DNA of 64,000 nucleotides from Epichloe hybrida (Eukaryota; Ascomycota; Sordariomycetes; Hypocreales; Clavicipitaceae). Numbering within the stretch: the first letter of the stretch is position 1; the number at the start of each line of letters is the position of its first letter. A program made the translations under genes and the position numbers. Shown here piece after piece: positions 12,001-22,068 of the stretch. Location of the stretch: the NCBI GenBank assembly GCA_019022495.1, contig JAFEKR010000031.1:124001-188000 (forward strand), written 5' to 3'. The notes under the pieces are model-generated. The model did no database searches, was not told the DNA's origin, and saw nothing but the letters and a program-made list of their open reading frames with translations.

Positions 12001-14450
12001 AAGTAACTAATAAAGTTTACTATTACCTAGCTAAGAGATAAGTTTATAAGGCCCTTAGCGCCTAGAATAGCCCTAATATATTGCTAATATATTAGCTACT
12101 ACTATAGACTAATATATATATATAAAGAGAAAAAGGTAAATAGCATAGCCCTTATAAGCTATTAGCTACTAATAGGGAGACCTATATAGTTAAGATACCT
12201 TATAGCTTAGCTAAGTTTTACTCTATAGTAGTAAAGCTATACTATAAGGACTTATAGTATATAAGGGCTAATAAGCAAAGCCTTTAGGATATTAGGGAGC
12301 ATAACCTAGGCCTAGAGGTCCTTACTTATAATATAGCCCCTTCCTATACTATAGCTCTCTTTAATACTATAGTCCTATTATAAAAAAGGGCTAAGGGAGC
12401 CTAGGGAAATAAGCTACTTATAAAGGGTAGTAAGGTAAAGAAAGAAAAGGAAAAGACACTAGTTAAGAGAAAGTAAGAGAGGCTAAGAAAGAACCTTATA
12501 GTTTAATTCTTTATTAATAAGAGTATAAAGAAGCTTATAAAGGCTATTAAAGCTAAAGGTAATTCTATAGGAAGCTATAGAGTTAAAGAACTTATAGTAA
12601 GCCTTAAGGTAGCTAAAGCTACCCCTATAGGAAGCTATAAAGCTAGTAGCCTTAAGAAAGTAAAAGTAAAGGTAATTAAGGCCTAGGTTTATAATCCTAA
12701 GGAGCTTATTAGACTTATAAAGCCCCTTATATTTATTAATAAAGACTAAGAGAAAGTATTAATTAAGGAGATTATAGCTAGAGAAGTGCTAAATATAGTA
12801 TTCCTTATAGTAAAAGAAAAGGCTAACTAAAACCTTACCCTTTAACTTCACTAAGAGAGAAAGATTATAACCCTAGGGAGCCCCTTTAAATAATCTAATT
12901 AAGCTAAGATTAATATATTATAAGCTTATAATGTATTTAGATTTATAATATTTAATCTAGCAAAGCACAGAGGCTACTAGATCTTTAATTCTTATATAGT
13001 CTAAGAGATTAAAGGTAAAGGCACTAAAACACTATATAAGAAATCACGCCTTATTATATAAGGGCATAATAATAAAGGAAAAAAGGCTATCTTAACCTAA
13101 TTGCTAATAATATAGTAATTAAGCTAACGGATTATTATAGCCCTTACTTTATTATTAAAGTAAAAGGGAATTTACCTTTAGCTATAAGACATTATATAAG
13201 CTTATGTTTAATCCTAAATAACCTTAAATAGGCTAATTATTATAAAGTTACTAAAGTAAATTATATACCTCTTTCTAAAAGGCATAATAATAGAGGTTAT
13301 TAAGCCTCTCTATAGGATTATAGAGGCTAGAACTTACTAGTAAGTAATATATTTTCGCTACCATAGGGATAATCTTAATATAATAACCTTAATATATAAT
13401 CCTTGCTTGCTAATTATAGCCCTAAATAACAAAAACCTCTTTAGTATTATAGGAATATAAACAGATAACACGCTAGGCCTTAGTAATAATAACTTCTTTA
13501 AGAAAGAAAAAAGAGAGCTTTAGAAAGTAAAGTTTATAGCTAAAGAAAAACAACGCCTTATAACTATAAATCCCCTTATCTTTAATGGCTATATCTTAAC
13601 CTAGAATGCTAATAACTCCTTAATCCTAACCTAAAAGGGCTAAAGTTAGAAGATTAAGGAAATTAACCCTTAATTACTAATAGCAAGGTAAGATTACGTA
13701 AAGTAAAGAGCCTAAGGAAGTTATATTATAATAGTCTATTAACTAAAGGCATTATATAACCTATTAATTACTATATAATACAAAGAACCCTTTGCTAATA
13801 ATATCTTATAACTTAATAAACGCCTTAAGTAGTAAATTAAGCATTAGTAGTAAGGATTATAGTATATCCCCTTAACTCTTAAAGAAGTAAAGCTCTTTAT
13901 ATTTGTAAATAGGTCCCTTACTAATAATAAAGATCTAAGTTTATAGATTAGATATATTATTATAATTAGTAATGAAGTAATAAAGGAGAATAGTACCTTT
14001 ATCTTAAAAGGGAATATTATCACATATAGCTTTACAAAAAGCAAGCGTGTAACCTATAGCGCACTTATATCTAAGCTATATAGCATAGTTTAAGGTGCTA
14101 ATATTATATATGTAATATTTACTACCCTTTAAATAATCACAGACTAATTAAAGATGCCTTAGATCCTAATAATTCTTTATACGGACTCTTTCTTATTATA
14201 TAAATGCCTTATAAAGCTAGGTATAATAAAAGAGAAGTAGCTAATAATTAATATTATAGCCCTTTAGCAGTTATATAAGAGGAGGGAAGTCTATAAAGTT
14301 AGATAGATTAATAGCAGCGATAATCTAGCTAATGCGATAATAAAGGCATTACTAAATTCAGCCCTTTTAACCTTAATTAATTTAAACAAATTAATAATTT
14401 ATATAGAAAGATAAGTTAAGAGACTTATAAGGTTAGGTAAAGGGGAGGAT
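9090..14450 (+). pseudogene. Broken copia polyprotein (gag-integrase-RT-RNase H), copy 1
   Basis: Domain traces in order on the plus strand: a zinc-knuckle-like 'HTNAK' segment near 10490-10520 in gag; integrase with a 'D-IIYNTSNNF' block near 11650-11690, matching the fungal copia GPPD-I-HDAG-NF motif; RT with 'QTDNTLGLS' near 13450-13480, corresponding to QTDDTL (catalytic DD changed to DN); and RNase H with 'YTDSFLLYKCLIKLG' near 14175-14220. Stops (TAG/TAA) occur throughout, mostly where the family has Gln or Trp. Start and stop of the ancestral frame are not certain. Confidence 0.85.
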
Positions 14451-14632
14451 TAACATAATAGGCATATAGGTATAGATTATAATAACTAGGTTAATTAGAA
14501 TAACTAAAGCCACAATAGCTAATAAGAACTATGGATTCCTATTAAGGGATTTACTTATATACACTTTCCTTTAATCTGATTTTTATTGCGTTTTTAGGCT
14601 CCTTTAGCTATAAAGAAAAGAGAGAGTGCTAG

Positions 14633-14919
14633 TGTGGCTTCCTTTAGACCTTTAGATAATAGATAGTCTAACTATAGCTAAAGAGTGAAGCCACTAAAGG
14701 GATGTATATAATGCGATTAGATATATCACAAGCTACCCCGCTCCATTAGCAGTGGCACCACACTATAGCCTTACTTTTCCCTCTTTTTACTTACTTTCTC
14801 TTTTAGCTAGATTTCTCTCCTTTTCCCTTTTCTCTTCTCTTAGTTATTAGCTATTATTATTAACTTTATTGAATTTAACCTCGTTACACTAGTGCGAACG
14901 TTCCTTGGTGGAACTAACA
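14633..14919 (+). repeat. 3' LTR of copia 1 (287 bp)
   Basis: Same length as the 5' LTR, from TGTGGCTTCC to CTAACA, followed by the ATTTA duplication. Differences from the 5' LTR are transitions of RIP type. Confidence 0.92.
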
Positions 14920-17150
14920 ATTTAAGACTATAAAGATAGGAAAATAGTTAGTTTAAAAGGAAGAGATTTTAAGGGAGAAACTAATATAAATAAATAAAGC
15001 TTAGTAAGCTTTACTTAAGATTTATAATAGTATTTAGGAGAATACTATATTTAAAGCCTAGCTAGGGGTGTAATTCTATTTAGTAATAGACGCTTCTAAT
15101 ACTAGAATAGGTAAGGTTTTATTTTAGATAGAGGATATAGAAGCTAGGATAATAGTAATAGATTTTAACTTTAATAAAGTTAGAATTATTATATAGCTTT
15201 CCTATAAACTTAGGGATACTAAGAAAAAATACTTAATACTAGAAAAGAAGATACTAGCTATAGTAATAAGGCTAAAAGAAATAAAATAGCTTATAGATAA
15301 ATCCCTATATGCCTTAAAAGTATACACTAATTATAAAGGAATTATTAACTTAATAGCAAATTTATTAGAGGTTTATAGTAAAGTCACTTATTAGGTAAAT
15401 ATCCTATAAGAATTAAATATTAAATACATATACTAATCTAATATAACTAAAATCATAGTTATTATAAATAAAATGTCTTAACTTCTAGATAACCTTTAAT
15501 TAAAACCTCTAGAGGTAATAAGAAGAATAGGAGTAAATATTATCCTTATAATAGAAAGTTATCCTATCCTTATCTTAATAAATATAGAAATAGTTTTACT
15601 AGAGGGAGAGGAGTTAGACTAGGAGGTTTCTAATAGAATCTTATTAAAACTATAAGACTAGTTTAAGTCTAAATAGTATAGGGAAATTCTAATAGCTATA
15701 GTCTATAAGCACTAAACTATACTAACTAAATAGTAAAAACTAATATAATATTAATCCCTAAAATTCCAAATCTTTAATTAAATATTATACTATATAAAGT
15801 AAGATAAATTACTTTTAGAGTGTGTTTTATCTAAGGATATTCTAATAAAACTCTAATAAGCCTATAATACTACTAGATACTTTAAAGCTACTATTATAAT
15901 ATAAAAACTCTAAGGAAAATACTTCTAGCTAGATAGGATAAAAGATATTAACTCTTATTACTAATCTTACCTTATTTACTAATAAATAAGTATATACTTA
16001 TTTAAAGCTAAACTAAAGATAGTTATAATTCTAAAACTATAGGGGATAGTAGCTATAGATTATTTAAGTCTAATAACTCCTAGAGTAAAGAATAGAAATA
16101 CTTATATTTTAATTATAGTTAATTATATATCTAGGTTTATACTAGGATAATCTTATAAGAAAGCTATAGGGGACTTAGTAATTAAAACCTAGAGTAAATA
16201 TTAGAGTTTTATCTTTAGCTAGCTATAGGGAATTTACTATAATAATAGTTCCTATTTTAAGAACTTAAATTTTACTATAATAGCTAAGAAACATAGAATA
16301 TATATTTTATTTAAGCCTATATTATATCCTTTATCTATAGGGCTAGTAAAGTATAATATTAGATTAGTAAAGTAATAGCTAATAAAATAGGCTATAAAAT
16401 AAAATAGAACTTTATTAGAGTATTAGAACTAAACTATACTAAATATTATAGTTATCTTAAATAATTAGTATATATCTAGCGTAAGAATAACTCTAGTAAT
16501 ATTTATATTAGGTTTTAAACTATTTTCTAAGCACTAGGGAATAAATAAAGAAGTATTACTAGGTAAAAAGAAAAATAAAGATTTAACTCTAATTAAAGAG
16601 ACTAATTTATAAAATATAAATACTAGAGAGAAATAAAGGGAATTAGTTTAAACCTAAAAGGTAAATAATTATAAAGACTTAACTAAGCCCCTAAGGAGTT
16701 TTAAAGTAAGTAATATAGTATAGAAGAAAATAGATAAAGAATATAAGCTAAAAGGTAAATTTTATAAGTCCTAGGGGAGACTTTTAAGAGTAGTAAAGAA
16801 GTTATTATTAGTTATATACTAAGTAAAACCACTTAGTAAAGGGGTTTAATAGAAAATCTATATTAATAATTTAAAGATTTATATCCTATAATAGGAAAGA
16901 CTCTAACCACTAAGATTAAATACCTAGAATAAGGCAAAATAGGATTTAGAGATAAATTAAAATAAGGACTTAAAGCTTAGGTAAGAAGGAGATAGTAATC
17001 CTTAGTATTCTTAGTGTTAAGGTTAACACTATTATTTAAAAATAGCTAGCCTATTAAGGTAAAGAATATATTAGGTAATAGATAATTATAGTTATATAGG
17101 GCTACACTAGCTAGAGAACTTAAAGAATACAAGCATTATTTACCCTAATA
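14920..17150 (+). mobile_element. Gypsy-like element E, right part
   Basis: Continues the element split by copia 1. RNase H and integrase relics are readable to about 16650. From there to about 17150 I see AT-rich sequence without an assignable domain or a clear LTR end. Composition changes abruptly to gene-like sequence at about 17150. Confidence 0.65.
14940..16650 (+). pseudogene. Broken gypsy RNase H and integrase, element E
   Basis: RNase H is marked by 'VIDASNTRIGKVLF' near 15080-15120, matching the gypsy TDAS--GIG-VL-Q motif. The integrase core follows with 'GIVAIDYLSLITP' near 16045-16085, 'ILIIVNYISRFILG' near 16110-16150 and 'IYYNNSSYFKN' near 16230-16270 (SDNGSHF-type, with D changed to N). 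All are split by TAG/TAA codons. Confidence 0.75.
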
Positions 17151-17226
17151 ACTTTTGGTTAGCTTTCAGCTCCCCATCAACTCGGATCCACTTGAGCATC
17201 CCATCATCAACTTCAACTTTCAATTG

Positions 17227-17412
17227 ATGCCATCAAGTTCTCTTCTTGCGTCAATCGCGTCGCGGCGCAGCCATGGCGCATCTCACCAATCCTCTCGCCA
17301 CCACATCACAGCTGTATCAGCACCACTCTCTGTCTTCTTTGCCCCAGGATCTCCAAGCATCCATCTTCATTGCCACGCAATGCCTCACCCAAGCTGCCGG
17401 CCAGCTTCTTGA
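17227..17412 (+). promoter_or_regulatory. Possible overlapping upstream ORF (61 codons)
   Basis: An ATG 46 bases upstream of the cyclin start opens a different frame that runs past the cyclin ATG and stops at 17410-17412. If transcription starts upstream of 17227, this would compete with the main start. The transcription start site is unknown. Confidence 0.3.
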
Positions 17413-18282
17413 CCTGCCGCAGTCCGTCACTGCCCAGGCAAACGTCATCCTGGCCAGGTTCTGGCTCGTAACTTCACCATGGGCCCACGAGTTTAGCGTA
17501 CCAAGACTCTTCTTCTTCTTCTTCTTCCCAACAAAGCGCTCACGACGCAGCATGGACTAACTGCTCCCTTGTTTGTTCAGGACGTCTCCGCCGCATCCGT
17601 TTACCTCGTCGCAAAAGTTGGCCCCATCCCCCGCTCACCTCGCGATGTGTCCAACGTCTACGCCTATCTCCTCTCCCGCAACTCGGCCCTCTTCAGGACG
17701 GGCGACCTGCACGAAGATGATGCCAGGTCGTACTACCAATCCGAAGCGGATTATTTCGCCTTTCAAACCCGAATTCTTGCTCTCGAAGCGCGGATCCTCT
17801 ACAGCCTGTCCTTCAACACCCATGTCGCGCTCCCTCACGCGCTAGCCATCACGTATCTACAGACGCTGGATTTCCTGTCGCAGTCCAAGTCGACCGTTTC
17901 TCGCAGAACGATACAATATCTCAACACGGCATTGCTGTCACCGCAGATGCTGTATTTGACGCACCAGCCGCACGCTCTAGCCACGGCTGCCGTGTACAAT
18001 GCTGCCAAGGACCTTGGTGCCAAGATGCCTGATTGCGAGTGGTGGGAGGTTTTCGATGTCGACAGAGAGGAGCTAGGCTTTCTTGTCGTGGGAATGAGGA
18101 GTGTGGACGGCTGCTTGCGACAACGAAGGGAGGAGCTACCGCATTTGTTCCGAGGAGTGCCGACGAGACGTCTGGTGGAAGAGGAAATGAACAGAAGAGG
18201 CTTGCGGGTGTCAAATGGTAGTGCCAAGACGGATGATGAAGAAGAAGATGAGATTATGAAAACGATGGACAGCAGGTGGTAA
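17273..18282 (+). CDS. Cyclin-L-like protein, two exons
   Basis: Exon 1 runs 17273-17497, the intron 17498-17580 (83 bp) and exon 2 17581-18282, giving 308 residues. The start ATG has a CC-ATG-G context. The intron begins GTACCA, has an 18-bp CTT tract, a branch-like GACTAAC and ends TTGTTCAG. An alternative donor (GTAACT at 17468) gives 298 residues. I prefer 17498 because the spacing between RF and the conserved helix with Ala-Lys (26 residues) then equals that of animal cyclin L. Two cyclin folds are visible: residues about 35-160 (QAAG-LL-LPQ, A--ILARFW, 'SVYLVAKV-PIPRSPRDVSNVY', 'LEARIL-SLSFN-HV--PH') and about 165-260. An acidic tail (DDEEEDE) lies near 293-299. Cyclin L proteins are nuclear partners of CDK11-type kinases acting in transcription and splicing; the metazoan RS tail is absent here. 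The ATG is only about 120 bp from RIP-mutated DNA, so the promoter is short. It converges with the gene ending at 18525. Confidence 0.82.
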
Positions 18283-18524
18283 GTCCTTGGAGGGCGGTTG
18301 CGCAAGAGTGATGACATTTACATTGGCACATTGTATAACGCTGAGCATTTATAGAAGTCAATGGATCTAAGCAGACACGACGCAATAACTTGAAAGCCCC
18401 TCTGGTACTCGTACATGGTGAAATTGTAACAAATTGCAAAGCCAGCCAGAGGCCGGTTGCGAGCAGAGCAGACTCGTACACACAAATGAAGGCGAGGAAG
18501 GAAAAAAAAAAAAAAGTAAAGCCG
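18283..18524. other. Convergent 3' intergenic region
   Basis: A 242-bp tail-to-tail spacer between the cyclin-L-like gene and the GH23 gene. It contains an A13 tract at about 18502-18514. No separate gene was seen. Confidence 0.7.
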
Positions 18525-19700
18525 CTAGCCAAACTTGCAAGTGCCGACACCCTGAGACCAGCCAACAAGTCGGTTGGCAATGTCACTGGCGTAGCAGTGC
18601 GTGGCGGCGCCGTCCTGCAGCAGGCCGGTGGCGGCGACGGACCCCGAGTTGTACATGCGCGCGGCCTTGTAGTACTGACTGGCGCCGGCGCCGGCGCCGC
18701 GGCCGACGGCAGCCAGCATCTGCTGGAGCCCCTGGCCGGACGGGGTGCCGGCGGTGCCGTCCCGGATCATGCCGACGAGCTGCGCCTCGGGGCACGGGTT
18801 GACGTTGTAGCAGGAGTGGGCACCGTTGTGCGACTGCATCAGTCCCGGGTTCGTGACGCCGTAGTTTGTCGTCGGGGCGCGCACGCAGCCGCCCGACTCC
18901 TGCATGACGATGGCGAGGATGAAGCGCTCGTCGACGCCCGACGACCTGGACTCAGTCTGGATGGCCTTCTTGAGGGCCGCGCTCTCCTGGTCCGAGTTGT
19001 TGATCTGGCCGAAGACGGCGCACGACTTGTAGATGGTGTTGGCGAGGTTCGAGGACCACATGGTTTCGAAGTCGGCCCATTGGGACTCTTGGGGCCAACC
19101 TTGCGATGCGTCGCCGTTGCCGCTGAAGGTGCGGAGGTAGGTTTTGCCTGCACTGGAGGCAGAGGCCGGGATGTTAGAGACTGCGACGGGAGGGGGAGAG
19201 CTGGCGGCGACAACCGCGGCAGATGTAGGCCGGGGGTTGACGACGACGGGGTTGACGGGGTTGACGGGGTTGACGGGGTTGACGGGGTTGACGGGGTTGA
19301 CGGGGTTTTTCTGCAACGACTTGGGGTCTGAGATACGAGTCTGAGTCTGAGTCTGAATCTGAGTCTGAATCTGAGTCTGAGTCCGAGTCTGAGTCTGAGT
19401 TGTGCTCAGGGTTCCAGTCATGGCTGAAGCCAGAGTCTTGGTTGGAGTTGGAGTAAAGGTGGAAGCTGCAGTCGTCGCCGCAATGGTGCAGCCAGAGCCG
19501 GAACAGACACATACGGTTCCGTCAGAGACGCTCATCCACACGGCCGTGCGGTCCATGTTGCATATGGCAAATCTGGTGTTGCCATTGCAAACCAGGGTGC
19601 CGGGCTCGCAACCTCGAGGCCAGAGACCCGCTCCGGCAGGGTAAGCTGCCACCGCGGCAATGAGGGTGTAGAGAGTAGTCGGGAGCGCAGCCTTCTTCAT
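18525..19700 (-). CDS. Secreted GH23-type lysozyme-like protein with N-terminal Cys-rich binding module
   Basis: Intronless, 391 residues, ATG at 19698-19700 and TAG at 18525-18527. Residues 1 to about 24 form a signal peptide (MKKA then a hydrophobic stretch ending AVAAYPAGA). Residues 31-71 hold six cysteines in a pattern like fungal CBM19-type chitin-binding modules ('GTLVCNGNTRFAICN', 'GTVCVCSGSGC'). A Ser/Thr linker follows, with Thr-Gln repeats (about 100-121) and Pro-Val-Asn repeats (about 132-156). The C-terminal part (about 185-391) is lysozyme/lytic-transglycosylase-like: 'FILAIVMQESGG' places the likely catalytic Glu at 268, followed by 'NPGLMQ', 'YYKAARMYNSG' and a C-terminal Cys pair. 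GH23 enzymes cleave the MurNAc-GlcNAc bond of peptidoglycan; the binding module and secretion suggest action on bacterial cell walls or chitin outside the cell. Substrate is inferred. Third codon positions are GC-rich, unlike the flanking AT-rich DNA. Confidence 0.85.
   Translation of the reverse strand: MKKAALPTTLYTLIAAVAAYPAGAGLWPRGCEPGTLVCNGNTRFAICNMDRTAVWMSVSDGTVCVCSGSGCTIAATTAASTFTPTPTKTLASAMTGTLSTTQTQTRTQTQIQTQIQTQTQTRISDPKSLQKNPVNPVNPVNPVNPVNPVNPVVVNPRPTSAAVVAASSPPPVAVSNIPASASSAGKTYLRTFSGNGDASQGWPQESQWADFETMWSSNLANTIYKSCAVFGQINNSDQESAALKKAIQTESRSSGVDERFILAIVMQESGGCVRAPTTNYGVTNPGLMQSHNGAHSCYNVNPCPEAQLVGMIRDGTAGTPSGQGLQQMLAAVGRGAGAGASQYYKAARMYNSGSVAATGLLQDGAATHCYASDIANRLVGWSQGVGTCKFG
19251..19304 (-). 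repeat. 9-bp coding minisatellite, GTTGACGGG x6
   Basis: Six identical head-to-tail copies with no mismatch encode Pro-Val-Asn on the minus strand. Perfect identity at the DNA level suggests recent expansion and possible length polymorphism of the linker. Confidence 0.95.
19337..19399 (-). repeat. 6-bp coding repeat (GAGTCT/GAATCT) in linker
   Basis: About ten near-identical hexamers encode the alternating Thr-Gln (with some Ile/Arg) part of the linker. Some units carry C/T changes at one position. Confidence 0.88.
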
Positions 19701-21759
19701 CTTGACTTCGCGACTATTGAAAAGAGAGTGAAACGTAATGGCAAGGATCGAATCGGATCGAATCGGATTGGATATATTTCATAAAATCAAAGGTGGGGGA
19801 AACAAAACGATGGTGTTCAATATTAGAAAAAAAGATCATCAAAATATCGTGAGAGCTGCGCAGCAGTCAGGGAATGAATGTATAGCGACTTAATAAGTCG
19901 TCGTGTTGGTTGTCGTCGAGAACACGGCAAGGAAAGGCAGCGACCTGCGCAAAGCAGAAGGCGATGAGGAGAAAGAACGGAAGGGGGGGAGACTGCACGC
20001 CGGCGCCCTACGAAGATTGAAAGAACGGCGATTGTGAATGCGTTTGGAACTCCGACATGATCTGGCGAGAGGACATTGTGCCTTTTTCTATAAAAACGAA
20101 GCCTCGAGTTTCTGCTGATCGTCCGAACATTCAAACGGTCACCCCCCGCCAGCCAATCAGGCCAATCAGCCGCCGAGAGTCCCTCCCGGCAGGCGCTTGG
20201 GAGGACGCCTCATGTACGTACTTGCCGTTCGTGGCCGAGCCCGCTTCTGCCTGGACCAATCAACACAGCCCCCCTTCCCTGAGAAATCTTGTGCCTGCCC
20301 AATTGCGGAATTCTTCAGCTGAACCAACCTGCAGGGGGGCAGAGTGCAGAGTTCGTTCGTTTTCCGTGCCAAAGCTAGCCAATGGCATGGCATGACGTAC
20401 AACGCTCCGCAGAGCAGGTGGATTTCTGCGTCCCGTGTCTGTGTCACCAATCTTCACCACACAATGGAATTCTCCATCATGGCGTCGTCATTTGTCCGAC
20501 GAGACTCTTATTGTCCTTGAGCACCATATCTTGAGTTCTGTCCTGGCGCAAGCTGTGCCCACGGGTAACCTCGATTCCGATAGGGCAATGTCCAAGTTGA
20601 GCCAACCTCTTGCTTTTTTTCGACTCCAATTTTTTTCAATTCTTGATACGGAGTACACCACATACCATTATCGTCATCGAAGCTTAAAGTCGATGGCACC
20701 TCTCCGATATAGTTCAATGTGAAACCATAATAACAGAGAGCCAAGGATCGATTTCGATTTCCCTCTTCCGAGACAGAGACGTGGGAGCCGCCATGACCAC
20801 CGAGACTCACATCGCACTCAACATTGTCAATTGCCAATGACTTGAAAGACAGTTGCCTATCGGCCCTTGACAACAGTAGATGACCAAGGTCGAGCGATTT
20901 GTATGGGATCACTTCCATTCGGTCGAACCTAGTGTCATCAGGTTACAATATCGACACTGCAACGGCTATTGCAGCTTCATCAGTGGCACTGCCCTCATCA
21001 CCCCATGAGCCGTCTTTCGTCGCAAGCGACAATGACGTGTTTTTGCAGCTGCGCGAGCCCACCGTGTTTCAGATTGACGACTTTATCCAATCGGGCTGTA
21101 TGATGGACCTTCCAGAAGGAAAGAGATGACCTTCTGCTGTCCAGTGATAGGCAGCGACAATTGAACATTGGGCATCTCTTTATTTTTATTAGTAGGGCAA
21201 CCGGACCGGACGCGGACGCATCAAACGTTGTTCTGCATGGCGCCAGAATTCCCCCATGCACATGCACACGCACATGCTCTACTTGTCTCAATAAGGCCCT
21301 GTCGTCCTTTATGCTGTGATGCTTCCCGACTATACTTACTTACTATGGATGCCAGAAAATAACTCACCTGGTCTCTCTCCTTTCTGTGGATTACTCCGTA
21401 GTGACAGATATGTTTTAGCCTGGTCAAGGACAAGGTGACTGGGTGTCTGGAATCCGAGTGTGCGCGGGATTCCTCACAGTACCCTGGACATGGTACCAAG
21501 TCTCTTTACGGTCTCACTTTTTTTTTTTCAGCCCTCGAACCCTCCCCTGATAAGAGCAGCCCCATGACGCCGTGTCTTTGTGGTTCATTGGTGTAGGACT
21601 AATTGTATAAGAGGATGCTGGGCTCCCGTCACATCGCCTTCCCGAGCGAGTCGTCACGTTTCCCACCTATTGCTGGAACTCTCTCTTCTCGATATCTCGA
21701 TATCTACATTTCTTCCTTCCATCACCCCAAAAACGCTTGCATTTTCCATCCATCTTGAA
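19701..21759. other. Intergenic region between divergent GH23 and small-protein genes
   Basis: About 2 kb of ordinary composition separates the start codons of the minus-strand GH23 gene and the plus-strand small gene. Near the GH23 start are direct repeats of TCGAATCGGA (about 19748-19768) and an AT-rich TATATTTC (about 19772). Several CCAAT motifs occur (see 20148-20175). Two weak open frames (20880-21129 plus; 20508-20918 minus) have no recognised family. The stretch otherwise looks like promoter and UTR sequence. Confidence 0.6.
20148..20175. promoter_or_regulatory. Tandem CCAAT motifs
   Basis: Two CCAATCAG motifs 10 bp apart (AGCCAATCAGGCCAATCAG), with another CCAATCA near 20257 and CCAATGG near 20378. 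Fungal CCAAT-binding (Hap/AnCF) complexes recognise CCAAT. The assignment is motif-based only; which gene it serves is unknown. Confidence 0.35.
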
Positions 21760-22068
21760 ATGCCCGGCTCGGCTGATTCTGCTCCCGCCTCTGCTGCCAG
21801 CGCTCCCGCTGTGCCTGCCTCGTTTGGTGACAACAGAGGCATCAAGTTCCACATCAAGACTGGCAACTCGCGTTGGGCTTGCATCTTGCAGGACCGCTCA
21901 GCCTAGTACGTCATGACCATGAATTAATTCCCTTGGTAAAAGTACTGTCCATCGAGTTTACTAACATGCTCAACTTCAAGTGAGCGCAAAAAGGCTGGTC
22001 GCTTTGACTCCGACGACTCGGCCGACTCTGTCAACTCCAGCTCTTCATCAACCCACTCTTCTCACTGA
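21760..22068 (+). CDS. Small conserved-looking protein of unknown function, two exons
   Basis: Exon 1 is 21760-21905, the intron 21906-21980 (75 bp) and exon 2 21981-22068, giving 77 residues. The intron starts GTACGT, carries a perfect TACTAAC branch site 18 bases from its end and ends TTCAAG. Splicing joins TA to T to make a Tyr codon and bypasses an in-frame TAG at 21904. The protein has an Ala/Ser/Pro-rich N-terminus (about 1-22), a central 'GIKFHIKTGNSRWACILQDRSAYERKK' type core (residues about 27-53) and a Ser/Asp-rich tail ending STHSSH. No signal peptide or membrane segment is visible. Upstream lies a pyrimidine-rich leader with a CTCGATAT direct repeat and a TATAAGAG at about 21606. 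I do not recognise a functional family. The exact intron signals and phase make the model convincing. Confidence 0.75.

Larger units (their letters stand above)
8022..14919 (+). mobile_element. Complete Ty1/copia retrotransposon, copy 1 (6.9 kb)
   Basis: The element is bounded by 287-bp LTRs that start TGTGGCTTCC and end CTAACA. It is flanked by a perfect 5-bp target-site duplication ATTTA (8017-8021 and 14920-14924). The internal order is leader, gag with zinc-knuckle-like peptides, integrase, RT, RNase H, which is the copia order with integrase before RT. It is heavily RIP-mutated. The same element occurs at 32681-47436, where it is interrupted by gypsy copy B. It is inserted in the RT/RNase H interval of gypsy element E. 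Confidence 0.93.

Noticed and set aside
13844..14044. 66-codon minus-strand open frame, repeated at 46357-46557
   Set aside because: It is antisense to the RT/RNase H part of the copia polyprotein; conservation reflects the element, not a separate gene.
17835..18317. 160-codon minus-strand open frame
   Set aside because: Antisense to exon 2 of the cyclin-L-like gene; no signal or domain.
18279..18380. GTAAGT overlapping the cyclin stop codon, a possible further intron
   Set aside because: Joining to the nearest acceptors (about 18355 or 18380) creates an immediate TGA, so the product would differ by only one residue.
18390..19331. 313-codon plus-strand open frame
   Set aside because: Shadow antisense to the GH23 gene, caused by its high GC third positions and repeats.
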